A DNA stretch of 64,000 nt, from contig CALKIW010000121.1 in the NCBI GenBank assembly GCA_937995875.1, positions 6,916 through 70,915 of the forward strand, in the 5' to 3' direction. Below the pieces are notes generated by a model. That model did no database searches and was not told the DNA's origin. It saw only the letters and a list, made by a program, of their open reading frames with translations. Shown piece after piece: positions 62,942-64,000 of this stretch. A program made the position numbers and the translations under genes. Positions within the stretch are counted from its first letter, which is position 1. Each line of letters opens with the position of its first letter. The DNA is from an uncultured Bacteroidales bacterium (GTDB taxonomy: Bacteria > Bacteroidota > Bacteroidia > Bacteroidales > Bacteroidaceae).

Positions 62942-63986
62942 TTAAGTCCATTTAAACAACTCGTCCATCTTATTTGCAGCACCTACCTGAGCTTCATCCA
63001 TGATTTTAGCGTAGATTTCTGTTGTCTGAATCTTCAAATGTCCTAACTGCTTTGCTACAACAGCAATGGGAATGCCGCTACTAAGCAACACGGTTGCATT
63101 GGAATGGCGTGCACAATGATAGGTTATCTTTTTCTCTATACCAGCATCCTTTATCCAGAGAGCCAATCGCTCATTGGCATAATCATTCTTGGGAAGGCAG
63201 AACAGAGGGGTGTTATTGTCAACCGCATGAGGAAGCAGATTCAAAGCAACTTGAGGTACATACACCTTAAGATGCTGCTTGGTCTTCACCATTATAATGT
63301 CTATATACTTACCATTTGCGTCTGTATGAATGTCACTCCTTGTTATCGCCTTTAAGTCACTCCAACGAAGTCCAGTATAGCAACTGAACAAGAAGGAAGG
63401 CTTGATGTCATACTTACCATGAGTGAATGGAGTATTAATCAGCATGTTGATCTCTTTATGAGACAGAAACTCTCTTGTGCCTTTCTTTGCAGGAACCTTC
63501 TCTTTCGAATTCAATTCGTTCATTGGGTTGTGAGCAATCAACGATTCTCTTACCGCCGTATTCAGCGCGTTGTTGAGAGTTGCAATAAGTCGGTTCTGAG
63601 AATTCTGTCCTATAAGTATCTCTTTACGTTTATTCGGGTCTTTTGATCGCTGAAAATTCAGATTCAACGCCTTGTGCTTGAGATAATCAATAAAGAGAAG
63701 ACACCATTTCTTGTCAATATCTCCAAGCTGACTATGTGGACGGAATAGTTCTGAATGCTGAGCAAGTGAGTTCATGGATGAATAGGTACTATGACGATTA
63801 CCTGTTTCCTTCAACGACCGTTCTGCCAATTCCTTTGCATAATCAGGCAACAAGACCTTTGTCTTTGGCAATGGTTTGAAGTCTGCTTCCTCACGCTCCA
63901 GGTCTGCATTTAGCGTATCGCATACCACTTGCTGTAATCTAAGTTTCTCAAGTTTCGGATTTAGACTTTGAGGTTGAATTTATTGC
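62942..63986 (-). CDS. Second tyrosine integrase, lacking its N-terminus
   Basis: The frame ends at 62942 and is open to an in-frame TAA at about 63982; the first usual start (GTG, 63928) gives 328 residues. The core-binding region and catalytic domain are complete: TGLRWSDLKAI (Arg I present), YHCARHSNAT (His-x-x-Arg) and LGHLKIQTTEIYAKI (His, Tyr). The usual N-terminal arm-binding domain of about 90 residues is not in this frame; it may lie in another frame beyond the window (frameshift) or be lost. It probably belongs to a different element from the ICE integrase. Confidence 0.78.
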
Positions 63987-64000
63987 ATAAAAAAGGCTTT

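Noticed and set aside
61537..62950. Terminal inverted repeats for the IS4-like element
   Set aside because: Only weak partial matches (GGCTAAG/GGCTACG) were seen, too poor to define element ends.

Overview
The window comes from a Bacteroidales-type genome (Prevotella, Bacteroides or a relative). Supporting signs are CTnDOT-type mob/tra genes, NVEALA-type peptides, DUF3945/DUF4099 and DUF1896 proteins, promoter-like TAnnTTTG boxes, and a tmRNA whose tag reads GENNYALAA. Most of the window is an integrative conjugative element (ICE) whose right end lies beside the tmRNA gene ssrA at about 59 kb. Its left end is outside the window. Family names were assigned by reading the sequence; no database search was possible.

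Layout. (1) 1-7771, minus strand: ICE DNA-processing genes, namely a giant methylase-like/helicase protein cut by the window edge, a topoisomerase III and a DUF4099/DUF3945 protein. (2) 8396-33183, plus strand: a 25-kb cargo region. It has three NVEALA-type peptide genes, beta-propeller lipoproteins, an intact and a broken MauE-like membrane protein, a CxxC thioredoxin-like lipoprotein and a dedicated signal peptidase I. These are followed by a tightly packed run encoding a multidomain transglutaminase-like lipoprotein, an O-antigen-ligase-like TPR membrane protein, TolC, an RND adaptor and two RND permeases. IS30, a dead DDE transposase and gene scars interrupt the peptide part. (3) 33189-36952, minus strand: mobC, mobB, mobA, then a repeat-rich leader that probably holds oriT. 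(4) 37494-49594, plus strand: the tra operon (ParA-like TraA to TraQ plus a lysozyme). (5) 49836-51754: a TIR / caspase-like / TIR operon resembling a Thoeris-type anti-phage system, whose terminator is split by an IS256 element. (6) 53441-58725, minus strand: accessory genes (PcfJ-like, PcfK-like, DUF1896) and a tyrosine integrase. (7) 59-64 kb: tmRNA, then IS fragments (IS1380, IS30), an array of short repeats, an IS4-like transposase and a second integrase lacking its N-terminus.

How the parts fit. The ICE modules nick, unwind and transfer the element; the integrase, probably acting beside ssrA, inserts it. The cargo looks like an envelope peptide system. The small proteins share an N-terminal membrane segment and an N(V/I)EAL-type motif followed by variable cysteine-rich tails, and they sit beside redox proteins (MauE, thioredoxin fold), a signal peptidase and a full TolC/RND export set. 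A joint role in maturing and exporting cysteine-rich peptides is inference. The TIR/caspase operon is the best candidate for a defence function.
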